Assembly: GCA_030427805.1 (NCBI GenBank)
Contig: JAUICP010000010.1
Coordinates: 1-43,848 of the forward strand
DNA from: Bdellovibrionia bacterium
GTDB taxonomy: Bacteria; Bdellovibrionota; Bdellovibrionia; Bdellovibrionales; JAGQZY01
Length of the DNA stretch: 43,848 bases
Reading direction: 5' to 3'
Part shown: piece after piece, positions 23,775-31,593 of the stretch
Numbering within the stretch: the stretch's first letter is position 1
How the letters are laid out: every line of letters starts with the position of its first letter
Made by a program: the position numbers and the translations under genes
The notes under the pieces: model-generated
What the model was told of the DNA's origin: nothing
Database searches by the model: none
What the model saw: the letters and a program-made list of their open reading frames with translations, nothing else

Positions 23775-24509
23775 CTACATCTTTTTGATTTCGTCTTGGA
23801 CCATCTTAACTACACGAGGGTCCATGGCTTCGACATGATCGTGGGGCCAAGCCACATGGACTTCTTCGTAATTTAAAAGTCTCGATACCAAAAGGAGCTT
23901 TCCATCACGATCTTCGAACTGGTAGGTTTTTAGGCCAAAATACCCTGGCAACCTTTTAAGGGTTTTCTTTAACCCCAATTCTTTGACCTCGGTATCCCCC
24001 ACAAACAAAGAGTTTGGAATTTTAAGAGTGGTGCCCGATTTATTAGTCAGCTCAACTTCCTGGGAATCAACCTTATAAGACATCGTTTCAAGGGCAAATT
24101 GGTGTCTGGCACTGAGACTGCGGTCTTTTTCGACCTCCCAAACCTCGAATTCAGACTCCCTAAAAACCAGGAGGTAACTCTTAAATTTAAGGGCAAAAAG
24201 CCTGTGGGACTTCACCCCAACAAAGACAATAAATATTAAACATGCCGCCAAAGAAAGGCCCGTGCGAAAAAGCTCCCCTAAATCATCGTCAATTAATTCC
24301 ATACCTAGCTTCATAAAGAGAACAAATGAAACTACACAGAGTACGATGATATAGATCAAAAAAAGTGTGGAACGGAGACGCGATGTGGGGTGCTCAGTGG
24401 TTAACACCTCTGAGCCAAGCTCAATGGCATTTACTTTAATGCCATCGGAGCCTTCATAATTTTCGTAGACTAATTCTTGACCCGATGATTGGGGCGTATC
24501 TTCTGACAT
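23775..24509 (-). CDS. Two-helix membrane protein with PH-like cytoplasmic domain
   Basis: A membrane protein of 244 residues from the ATG at 24509; an upstream GTG at 24551 would add 14 residues without a better ribosome-binding site. The first 50 residues are polar. Two hydrophobic segments follow at about 51-68 and 83-104 (numbered from the ATG), then a beta-rich domain of about 130 residues (L-L-V-F-R-E-S-E-F-E-V-W-E, then paired strands with T-L-K-I-P). Two membrane helices followed by a PH-like beta domain is a common bacterial layout (bPH-type), but no specific family is recognised. The C-terminus is charged and helical. It is convergent with the pectate-lyase gene and about 130 bases downstream of the next leftward gene. 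Confidence 0.65.
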   Translation of the reverse strand: MSEDTPQSSGQELVYENYEGSDGIKVNAIELGSEVLTTEHPTSRLRSTLFLIYIIVLCVVSFVLFMKLGMELIDDDLGELFRTGLSLAACLIFIVFVGVKSHRLFALKFKSYLLVFRESEFEVWEVEKDRSLSARHQFALETMSYKVDSQEVELTNKSGTTLKIPNSLFVGDTEVKELGLKKTLKRLPGYFGLKTYQFEDRDGKLLLVSRLLNYEEVHVAWPHDHVEAMDPRVVKMVQDEIKKM

Positions 24510-24638
24510 GACGATATTCTCACGGTTGCTGATTAAAACTGTTTCTGGCACTCAAACTCAAATAATATCTCTTGTGATTCAATTATTCCACTGAAAGCTG
24601 CGGCATACAACGTTGAGTATGGCTTTGACCCCTCAAGC

Positions 24639-25568
24639 CTAATCACTATCCTCGCCTCTATCGCCAATATTTAATTGGATGAGATTTAGCATGACCCCAG
24701 TTGTGGCACCTGTGATGAACTCCTCTATTTTAATCGCCACTCTCTCTCGCTCAATTGGGCTGAGGTCCATTTCATCTGTGAGTTCTTTATAAATAGTAAG
24801 CCCCTCAGACCCGGCAAGTACCGTATTTTCTCGAAACTGACCAATCCAAGACTTGAATGAGTCTCCTACTAAATCATGGGGTTGGCGTAATCGTGACTCT
24901 TTTTTCGCAAAATGATCGAAGCCCAAATAGGTCAGTTCTAGAAGCCCATCATATTCAATACTTGTAATTAACTCGGGCTCTTCAGAGAATCTTTGCGAAA
25001 AAACTTCGCGAAGAGAGTCCTTCAATTCACGCCTTCGAGTGACTCGATAGTATTCCCTATTAATCATACCGAGGCCGTAATCGAGAAACCCTGTCATGTA
25101 GGTCCCACTACTGTAATTCCTGCGCATAAAGCGCTCATAGGCACGAAAACCCCAGTACAATTGCTCTCTTCGATCTTCAAATTGATCAGTGAGTAGTTCA
25201 GAGAAGTCTCTACGTCTTTCGAGGAGCCGCATGTTTTCGGTACCCGGGATTTCTACAAGGTAATTCTCCAAAGCAATTTTAACGGCTTCAATTAAATGGA
25301 GATCTCCGATGGAATTATCGAGACCCAAAGTATCTGCCACCGAAGAAAATCGCTCCTTTTGGTTGTTTTCAATTCCTTCTAAGGCCATAATGATAGTTTC
25401 GAGAAAGAGTTCCTCTTGATCACTCCACTGGGAATCGACTTGATGGGCTCCGAGCCAAGAGGGGCCTAAAAAATGAAACAGACACGAAAGGTTGTTTCTC
25501 GGCTCAGACGTATCGGCGAAAGCTATTGGACTCAGACTTAAAATTGCAAGAATTAGGAGTATTTTCAT
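24639..25568 (-). CDS. Unrecognised exported helical protein
   Basis: An exported protein of 309 residues with a short signal peptide cleaved at A-F-A-D (residues 18-19). The mature part is highly charged and almost all helical, with Arg/Glu-rich amphipathic helices such as L-L-E-R-R-R-D-F-S-E and Y-R-V-T-R-R-R-E-L-K. A single Cys lies at about residue 29. A Tyr- and Gly-rich stretch (S-S-G-T-Y-M-T-G-F-L-D-Y-G-L-G) sits near residue 155 and may be a loop or short hairpin. No enzymatic motif is seen. It lies between the PH-like membrane protein and the MepA-type gene, all leftward, with gaps of about 115-130 bases. The family is not recognised. Confidence 0.65.
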   Translation of the reverse strand: MKILLILAILSLSPIAFADTSEPRNNLSCLFHFLGPSWLGAHQVDSQWSDQEELFLETIIMALEGIENNQKERFSSVADTLGLDNSIGDLHLIEAVKIALENYLVEIPGTENMRLLERRRDFSELLTDQFEDRREQLYWGFRAYERFMRRNYSSGTYMTGFLDYGLGMINREYYRVTRRRELKDSLREVFSQRFSEEPELITSIEYDGLLELTYLGFDHFAKKESRLRQPHDLVGDSFKSWIGQFRENTVLAGSEGLTIYKELTDEMDLSPIERERVAIKIEEFITGATTGVMLNLIQLNIGDRGEDSD

Positions 25569-25682
25569 ACTCTCTTAAAGTTCAAATTGAGTGCCTAAAC
25601 AAATGGGGGTAAGGGACAAAGTAAGCTACATTAGCGTTTAAATTCTAGTCAATCTAACGCTTATTGAAGGAGATTAGTACCT

Positions 25683-26939
25683 CTACTGCTCCTGGACTAC
25701 TCTTCGAGGGTTTCTTGCTGGAGTTGGAACCACTGCCGGCAGGCGTGGAGAACCTTCAATTAAGGCGCGACAACGAGCGGGCATACGAAGCTCACCGCTG
25801 CTATGGGTTCGCGCCATGGTTCTTTGCCAGCGAGGGCTTGGTGGTTCAGTGGCCGGTTCTGGTGTTGAGGCTTGTTCGCGGGCTCTGCGCTCAAGAATAT
25901 CTTTTAAATTACTCGGTTGAGTTTTGTCGGTACTGAGCCACCAATTCATTCGTGAACCAGCACATCCAACTCCAGAAGGATCGTCTTCGTCAATGGTTGG
26001 TGGGCTTTGGCTCTGACATTCAGTACTTCCGCTGGGGCAATTTAACCTAACGTGAAAGTGACTGGAATGGCCATAGTAGGCTTGAACTTTTGCAAGCCAT
26101 CTTGGATAACCCGTATCGGTATATTCACTAGGTCTCCGTGCGCGATCACTGGCCAGATAAGAATCTTTGGCTGAACTTTCCCCGTCCTCACTAGCAGCTG
26201 TCTCTGGGCCATTAACTCTAAAGTATTCGCAGAGCATACGCTTAATGGGTGGTGATATAAACATTCTTTGCACTCTTGAATCCATCGCAGCCTGACGAAT
26301 GATCCAAGACATTTGCTCTTGCCAGCGATCTTGGTGAAACTCGGCAATTAACTCTTCACCATCTTCAGGAACCGCATAGGTCGCCATATCGGTAAAAGGC
26401 ATTCGCCTTCGTTCGTCATCTGATAGGGTTCTCCCCGTGGGTTGACAATTCAATCGAATATCACCATCAAGACCACCTTGGTGGCTGGCGTGTCCCCAGG
26501 TCATGGGTCCCCCCATGGGTTGAGACATATCGCCAATTAAAATTGAAGAACAAGTCGGAGTAAATGGGAGTGTACCGTCACCCAAAAAATTCTGTGGCGA
26601 AGAGGCAAATCGCCCAAGGTCTCGCATAAACTGATTCATCTCTGGATGAGCCCAATTGCGATTGCGCTGGGGACAGACCACTTCAAAACCCTGCCCGCTG
26701 AGAGGCAATTGCTGACCCCCTTGAAAACAACCATAACTATAATAGCCAATGACCTCAGGAGATTGTGTTGTTCCCGATGGAACTTCCCAAGGATTTGGAT
26801 TTTGAGTTTCGTAGGTGGGAAGAGTTCTACCACATGGAGCAAGGGGATCACTGTGATCGTGTTCTCCTCCGGCAAAAACCAGTGCGTGAAAGCCGAGAAT
26901 TCCGAAGCTGATAACAAGGCTGAAATGAAGTCTGCACAT
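25683..26939 (-). CDS. mepA: MepA-type penicillin-insensitive murein endopeptidase with long C-terminal extension
   Basis: A periplasmic zinc metalloendopeptidase (family M74) that cuts D-Ala-meso-DAP cross-links in peptidoglycan. Residues 1-23 are a signal peptide. The LAS-type zinc motifs are present: H153-x6-D160 in G-H-A-S-H-Q-G-G-L-D-G-D and H294-x-H296 in H-S-S-H-F-H-V-R-L-N-C-P. Cysteines at 36, 71, 89, 130, 165, 237 and 301 fit the disulfide-rich MepA fold. E. coli MepA has 274 residues; this protein has 418. The extra part is mainly a C-terminal tail (about 310-418) rich in Pro, Arg, Ser and Thr with a few more Cys, possibly a wall- or surface-binding region. With the PBP4-like enzyme at 433-1584 it is the second murein hydrolase of the window. 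Confidence 0.85.
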   Translation of the reverse strand: MCRLHFSLVISFGILGFHALVFAGGEHDHSDPLAPCGRTLPTYETQNPNPWEVPSGTTQSPEVIGYYSYGCFQGGQQLPLSGQGFEVVCPQRNRNWAHPEMNQFMRDLGRFASSPQNFLGDGTLPFTPTCSSILIGDMSQPMGGPMTWGHASHQGGLDGDIRLNCQPTGRTLSDDERRRMPFTDMATYAVPEDGEELIAEFHQDRWQEQMSWIIRQAAMDSRVQRMFISPPIKRMLCEYFRVNGPETAASEDGESSAKDSYLASDRARRPSEYTDTGYPRWLAKVQAYYGHSSHFHVRLNCPSGSTECQSQSPPTIDEDDPSGVGCAGSRMNWWLSTDKTQPSNLKDILERRAREQASTPEPATEPPSPRWQRTMARTHSSGELRMPARCRALIEGSPRLPAVVPTPARNPRRVVQEQ

Positions 26940-26980
26940 AGACTAATTATCGAGTAATTCTCGATTAATTTCAAATTTTC

Positions 26981-26997
26981 CCTAGTAAAAAACTAGG
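26981..26997. other. Short hairpin CCTAGT-AAAAA-ACTAGG
   Basis: A six-base perfect inverted repeat upstream of the MepA-type gene, with no T-tract on either side. It could be an operator; the evidence is weak. Confidence 0.3.
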
Positions 26998-27028
26998 CAA
27001 TTCGAATGGAACCAAAAATATTGATCAA

Positions 27029-27068
27029 CTCTTAAAACAACCGACAGTTCCATTAGCAACTGTCGGTT
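27029..27068 (-). terminator. Rho-independent terminator after 27078-28340
   Basis: On the minus strand AACCGACAGTT pairs with AACTGTCGGTT (11 bp, eight-base loop), followed by GTTTTAAG. It lies ten bases past the stop codon of the beta-helix gene and closes the 30959-27078 operon. Confidence 0.85.
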
Positions 27069-27077
27069 CTATTGACA

Positions 27078-28340
27078 TCAATCGAAGTACTGTTGATTAC
27101 TCCCTCTAAAAAGAACCTTCTGACTCACTCTTTGAAACAAATTGTTAAATACTATGGTGTAGTCAGTGCCACTTGAGGTCTGAATACCATATTTTGAATC
27201 TGAAATGGAATTCTTATATATACGAGTGAGTAGCGAAACTCCTCCGGAAAGCTTTCTAATATATATCCCCGTTCGATTCAAACCACTCCCTCTTAACTCA
27301 TTCATCGTGACAGAAACCTTCTTACTATCTAAGACGTAAATATCAACACCTGAAAAGGTGCTATTCTTTTGATATACAACCTCGTTTTTTGCTATCGTAA
27401 ACCAGGCCTTTCCCTCTACATAAACACCATGGCGTTTATAATAGATTTTATTTCCTGTTACTTTTCCATCTGTACCAGAGGGGCCAGGAATTTCTGATAA
27501 GTCTCTTGCCACAAAAATTCGAATACCAGTTTTGACGCCACTAAAATAACTATTCGAAACCGCATCACCCTCGGCCACGTAATCCATGTTGACACCGAAT
27601 TCAGCATTCCTACATTCGCTGTGATTCAAGTCAACACCGTAGGAATAGTAGAAATAAAAGCAAGAAGATTTCGAACGATCAAAACCCGAGGAGCTATTCC
27701 TAACCTTGACATTTTTTAAAACAGGTCGATTTAAGTAGCGGGCGTGAATACCATATTTAAAATAGGCACCAGAAAAAGAAGCATCGATCAATACATTTTG
27801 CATGTTCAAATTAATACTGAGTTGATGACTTCGCTCCTTCGTCTGGTCGTATTCTTCTTCAATTCTCAAAGCCGCACCTTCATTAGCAACAGCGGTCTTT
27901 AATGTGAGATCCCGAATCTCAATGGTTTGAGTGATAAGTGGTTGCGCCTTTCTCGAGAAGATATGAAGAAGAGTACCACTTGATTTCGTATAAAGAATCG
28001 ACTTATTCATACCTCGACCGACTAGAACAAGGCCACCTCCGTTCCACCCTCCGGGATACTGGATATTATTCGTTGAAAGGTCGATCCGCAATCTTTGGTT
28101 TACATGAATCACTCCTTCCGGAAAAACAATTTTCACAGCTGACCTACGGTGGATGTCAGCTTTATAGAGCTGAGCCGCACAGTCAAAAGCTTTTTGCATG
28201 CTATCCCCGTCATCAACTTCGTCATTAACTTTTACACCAAACTTAACAAGGTCGATTGTTTTGTTTTTAATTTCATTACAATTTCCCTGAGCTAGGCTAG
28301 CAGTAATTAAAATAATTAATATTATAAACACGTTTTTCAT
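27078..28340 (-). CDS. Secreted right-handed beta-helix protein (pectate-lyase-3 type)
   Basis: An exported protein of 420 residues with a signal peptide cleaved near A-Q-G-N. The opening of the mature part (V-K-F-G-V-K-V-N-D, D-D-G-D-S-M-Q-K-A-F-D-C-A, then V-F-P-E-G) is the pectate-lyase-3 signature V-x-x-F-G-A, D-D-T-x-A-I-Q-x-A and P-x-G. The rest is short repeated beta strands (Y-G-I-H-A, F-G-V-N-M, T-G-I-R-I, H-G-V-Y-V, T-G-I-Y-I, Y-G-I-Q-T) typical of a beta-helix solenoid. Proteins of this family act on, or bind, polysaccharides; a catalytic pair is not evident. The ATG at 28340 has an AAAGGA ribosome-binding site and lies 21 bases after the related larger gene, so the two form an operon. 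Confidence 0.75.
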   Translation of the reverse strand: MKNVFIILIILITASLAQGNCNEIKNKTIDLVKFGVKVNDEVDDGDSMQKAFDCAAQLYKADIHRRSAVKIVFPEGVIHVNQRLRIDLSTNNIQYPGGWNGGGLVLVGRGMNKSILYTKSSGTLLHIFSRKAQPLITQTIEIRDLTLKTAVANEGAALRIEEEYDQTKERSHQLSINLNMQNVLIDASFSGAYFKYGIHARYLNRPVLKNVKVRNSSSGFDRSKSSCFYFYYSYGVDLNHSECRNAEFGVNMDYVAEGDAVSNSYFSGVKTGIRIFVARDLSEIPGPSGTDGKVTGNKIYYKRHGVYVEGKAWFTIAKNEVVYQKNSTFSGVDIYVLDSKKVSVTMNELRGSGLNRTGIYIRKLSGGVSLLTRIYKNSISDSKYGIQTSSGTDYTIVFNNLFQRVSQKVLFRGSNQQYFD

Positions 28341-28361
28341 AATTAATCCTTTGGCACTAGG

Positions 28362-30959
28362 CTAGAAGTTTGGCTTCAAAAAAGGTTCATTTATATAGGT
28401 TTCTTTTCCTTCATCGAAAATCGGTAGACCGTTGTAGAGATGACCCTTCCTAATTTCTTTCATATAGATATTGCTATTAATGACTGTATTTGATGCTTCT
28501 TCTTGTACCCACACAGCATGGCCCTGTTCATCAAAAACATTTCCTTCGATATGAGTCCTTTCAGTTCCTGGTCCTAAAATGATCGTCATTCTCTGGTCGT
28601 TGGGTGCCAAGCGTATCCCATCGTCCTGAGTAATTTTCGGTTTTACACATTCCATTAATATTTTAGGGTATGTAAAGGAATTGTTATAAACAAAGAGCTG
28701 CTTCAAATTCGAAACTAAAATGTTTCCGCTGTACTTTTGAACGGTATTAAGATTTACACCACATTTATCTGTCTTATAGTCTTCGTTGAGATAGTGGTTA
28801 TCTCGAATGAGAGCAATCTTTGCCCCTCGAACTTCTACGTTTCTCAGCACAGAATTGGAATGAGTATTTTCTATTATGACGTCCCCACCGCCCGCTTTAA
28901 CTTTTATAGCTCGTAAGACTTTGACACCAAATGAGTGATTGTCACGTACAATGACATTGTTTTCGGAACTCTCAATATCGAGGCCACCTTTAGAAAAATG
29001 ACAACTCGAAGAAGTCAGTGTTAGCCCTTTTGTTCGACGCATGTGAAGGCATGCTTCTCCCACAAACGTATCGAACTTGTGAATATTTATGTAATAAGCA
29101 CCGTAGAGGTGTAAATTTCTAGCGTAAGTATCTCTATAACCCTCTACTTTCACAGCATAACGAAAGTTTTCGTAGGGGCCTGTATCTCCAGGCCCCTCAA
29201 TACCATGCGCCCTAATATCTTCAAGAGTCAGTTTTGTATGATTACTGCTTTTTTCGTGGAGCAAAAGACCGCCGTAGGAATCGACTGCTTCGGTAACAAA
29301 TCCAAGGCCCGAGGCTCTAACAGCACTCAGATTTCTCTGACTAACAGTTACCAATGGGCGTGTGAAACGCCGGTTTCCTAACAACACTGTAGCTCTGCGT
29401 GAAGCCCCCATCAGGTGAAAAGAAGTCTGTTCAGATCGGTTCGGATGATCGAAGTTAAATTCGACCGGATTCTCAAGAAGAAAGGTTCCTGGAGGAAAAC
29501 TCACGGTCACATGATTGTGGCTAGAAAACTTCTTTTCTGCGCAATTAAGAGCATACTGAATGGCAGCAGAATCATCTTTATCATCACCTCCTACTGCACC
29601 AAAGCTTCCCACGGGCAGGAGTCCCGATCCAATATTATTACAAAAGGCTAAAGAGTTTTTGGGCAGGTCATCTACTTTATGGCACCTTAAATTACTATTT
29701 GCATAAACGACACAAAGTTCATCTTGAGTATTAGCAGTTGAATCAAAAATAGTAGGATACCAATTGTTGACACCTCCATTCCCAGCAAAGAAGATTTGAT
29801 CAAGCGTGGTAAATTCACCCGGAGCACCACCTCCACGAAGACAGCGAAGGTATATTCCATTAGAGTTCTCTCCGGTTAGGCAAATATCATCTCGACCATC
29901 ACCGTTTACATCAGCTATATGAAAACTCCAATTTCGGTAATTGCCATACTCGTGAACTTTGATTCGATAGGTATTTCCAAAACGTCCCACCGGGATGTAT
30001 TCAATACAACGACTGATGATAGATTCGGAAGTTCTTTTAAAAACGCAAAGATCTTCGTCATTATCACCATCTATATTCACTACAATGGGCTCCCAGTTTC
30101 GGTAATCACCGCTAGGGTCTAATATCTGATGAGCAAAACGCTGAATCACATATTTTCTATCAGAAACATCCGCAAGGATTCGAGTGCATTTAGCGTGCAG
30201 CCCATTTGTCGATTGAGATGAGGAACAAATTACATCTTTTCTCTGATCTCCATCGCTATCAATAGAAAATGGTTTAGACCAAGCCTCATAGTTTCCGTCG
30301 TCAACCTTTAATTCAGCGGAAGTAAACCACTCATCGCCTCCAAAGGCTGTGGCACAACGAACAATCCATGCCGTACTTGTTCTCTTAGTAATACAGAAAT
30401 CATCCCTTGAATCATTATTGAGATTCATGACATAGAGACTCACCTTGTTCGAGTGATCACCATTGGCCAATGTTTTATAGGGGTATGTTGAAAAAGACCC
30501 ATTACTCAGAGATCTTGCACAACGCAATCTCCATCGAGACTGACTCAATTCATGGACACAGAGATCTTCTTTTCCATCTCCATTAACATCAGCAGCCAAT
30601 GGAATCCAGTTTGAATAGTTACCAAGGTCATTCGTATCTTCTACATAATCTGAAAAAGAAGTACTTGCTCCAACACCAGTTGAGCGACGACAACGACTTT
30701 TCCAGTGATTAGCGTTAACCTCGACAATACACAGATCGTTTCTACCATCACCGTTAAAATCCATACTGAGGCTCTTGCAGTCTCCATTTCTACAGAAACC
30801 CTCAACCGCAGCTGCTTCAAGATCCAAATCCCTCGACAAATCGAAATCTTGACTACTGGAATCTATTTTTGACTTTTCTGGTGGAGGATTGAACTCTCCA
30901 CAACCTATTAGTGTAACAATGAGGCTTAAAGCCACAGACAAACAAAAGAACCTAAACAC
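28362..30959 (-). CDS. Lipoprotein fusing a seven-repeat Cys-paired FG-GAP propeller to a pectate-lyase-3 beta-helix
   Basis: A surface or periplasmic lipoprotein of 865 residues starting at a GTG (30959) behind a GGGGG ribosome-binding site, with the lipid-attached Cys at 20. Residues about 60-430 contain seven FG-GAP/VCBS-like repeats. Most carry a calcium-binding loop such as D-F-N-G-D-G-R-N-D-L-C or D-V-N-G-D-G-K-E-D-L-C, and all have a second Cys 10 to 14 residues later (R-C or K-C). Each repeat therefore has its own Cys pair, suggesting a seven-bladed propeller with a disulfide in every blade. Residues about 440-865 are a right-handed beta-helix opening with G-S-F-G-A-V-G-G-D-D-K-D-D-S-A-A-I-Q and ending in many short N/G-rich strands, as in the neighbouring gene. 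The propeller probably binds glycan or protein and the helix acts on polysaccharide; both are inferences. Confidence 0.8.
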   Translation of the reverse strand: MFRFFCLSVALSLIVTLIGCGEFNPPPEKSKIDSSSQDFDLSRDLDLEAAAVEGFCRNGDCKSLSMDFNGDGRNDLCIVEVNANHWKSRCRRSTGVGASTSFSDYVEDTNDLGNYSNWIPLAADVNGDGKEDLCVHELSQSRWRLRCARSLSNGSFSTYPYKTLANGDHSNKVSLYVMNLNNDSRDDFCITKRTSTAWIVRCATAFGGDEWFTSAELKVDDGNYEAWSKPFSIDSDGDQRKDVICSSSQSTNGLHAKCTRILADVSDRKYVIQRFAHQILDPSGDYRNWEPIVVNIDGDNDEDLCVFKRTSESIISRCIEYIPVGRFGNTYRIKVHEYGNYRNWSFHIADVNGDGRDDICLTGENSNGIYLRCLRGGGAPGEFTTLDQIFFAGNGGVNNWYPTIFDSTANTQDELCVVYANSNLRCHKVDDLPKNSLAFCNNIGSGLLPVGSFGAVGGDDKDDSAAIQYALNCAEKKFSSHNHVTVSFPPGTFLLENPVEFNFDHPNRSEQTSFHLMGASRRATVLLGNRRFTRPLVTVSQRNLSAVRASGLGFVTEAVDSYGGLLLHEKSSNHTKLTLEDIRAHGIEGPGDTGPYENFRYAVKVEGYRDTYARNLHLYGAYYINIHKFDTFVGEACLHMRRTKGLTLTSSSCHFSKGGLDIESSENNVIVRDNHSFGVKVLRAIKVKAGGGDVIIENTHSNSVLRNVEVRGAKIALIRDNHYLNEDYKTDKCGVNLNTVQKYSGNILVSNLKQLFVYNNSFTYPKILMECVKPKITQDDGIRLAPNDQRMTIILGPGTERTHIEGNVFDEQGHAVWVQEEASNTVINSNIYMKEIRKGHLYNGLPIFDEGKETYINEPFLKPNF

Positions 30960-31055
30960 CTAAACCGCCCCCGGTTAAATATTAATCTTTAATCACATAG
31001 GTCTCAATCCGCTTATATCTCTCTCACATTAAAAACTCAGTTTTGTTGCTTCCTA

Positions 31056-31592
31056 TTAGCGACTCGCCTCCCCCATTTCGAGCATCTCTAGCTCTTCTTG
31101 GCTCCACTCAACGTGTTTATCACCATTGAGCTGGTAATTATAATCTTCAGCTTCTTTGAGGTCGGCGTAGTACATATCATCAACCAGATCTTGAGGTTCG
31201 ACCACAGGCTCTTCACCTTCGTTGAGGGCTTCTTTTAATTCCTCGCCTGTTAAGTCAAGCTCGACGTAGGCAAGGTCTCTTTCAGTCACCGAATCCTCAA
31301 ATGCAATTTCAGAAGCGAGATCATTGATTTCGAAAACGTCATTATCTTCGTTCTCTGCTAAATCACCTTCTGCTGCGCGCTCAATAAATTCATGTTCAGG
31401 AATTCGAACTTCCAGATCGTCACCGATCTTTTTGACCTGAATCGGTTCCGTCTCACTGCTTCCATCAGCCACAGCTTGGTTATTAACCTGAGAAGACCTG
31501 ACCTCATACATAGATTCTGAGGAAGGGGTGCTTAAATAAGCACCCACAAGCAAAGCAAATATGGTAAATACAAAGGCAATTAAGTGCTTCAT
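31056..31592 (-). CDS. Exported acidic protein, coupled to basic partner upstream
   Basis: A 178-residue protein with an N-terminal hydrophobic segment (residues 3-20) that could be a signal peptide or membrane anchor, followed by a strongly acidic mature part (repeated E-E, D-L, E-L-K-E-A-L-N-E-G-E-E). It has no Cys and no enzymatic motif. The ATG at 31592 lies one base after the stop codon of the gene upstream (TAGAATG), so translation is probably coupled and the two products are likely made in fixed ratio. The upstream protein is very basic, so the pair may form an electrostatic complex, this one acting as inhibitor, chaperone or scaffold. The family is not recognised. Confidence 0.65.
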   Translation of the reverse strand: MKHLIAFVFTIFALLVGAYLSTPSSESMYEVRSSQVNNQAVADGSSETEPIQVKKIGDDLEVRIPEHEFIERAAEGDLAENEDNDVFEINDLASEIAFEDSVTERDLAYVELDLTGEELKEALNEGEEPVVEPQDLVDDMYYADLKEAEDYNYQLNGDKHVEWSQEELEMLEMGEASR

Positions 31593-31593
31593 T

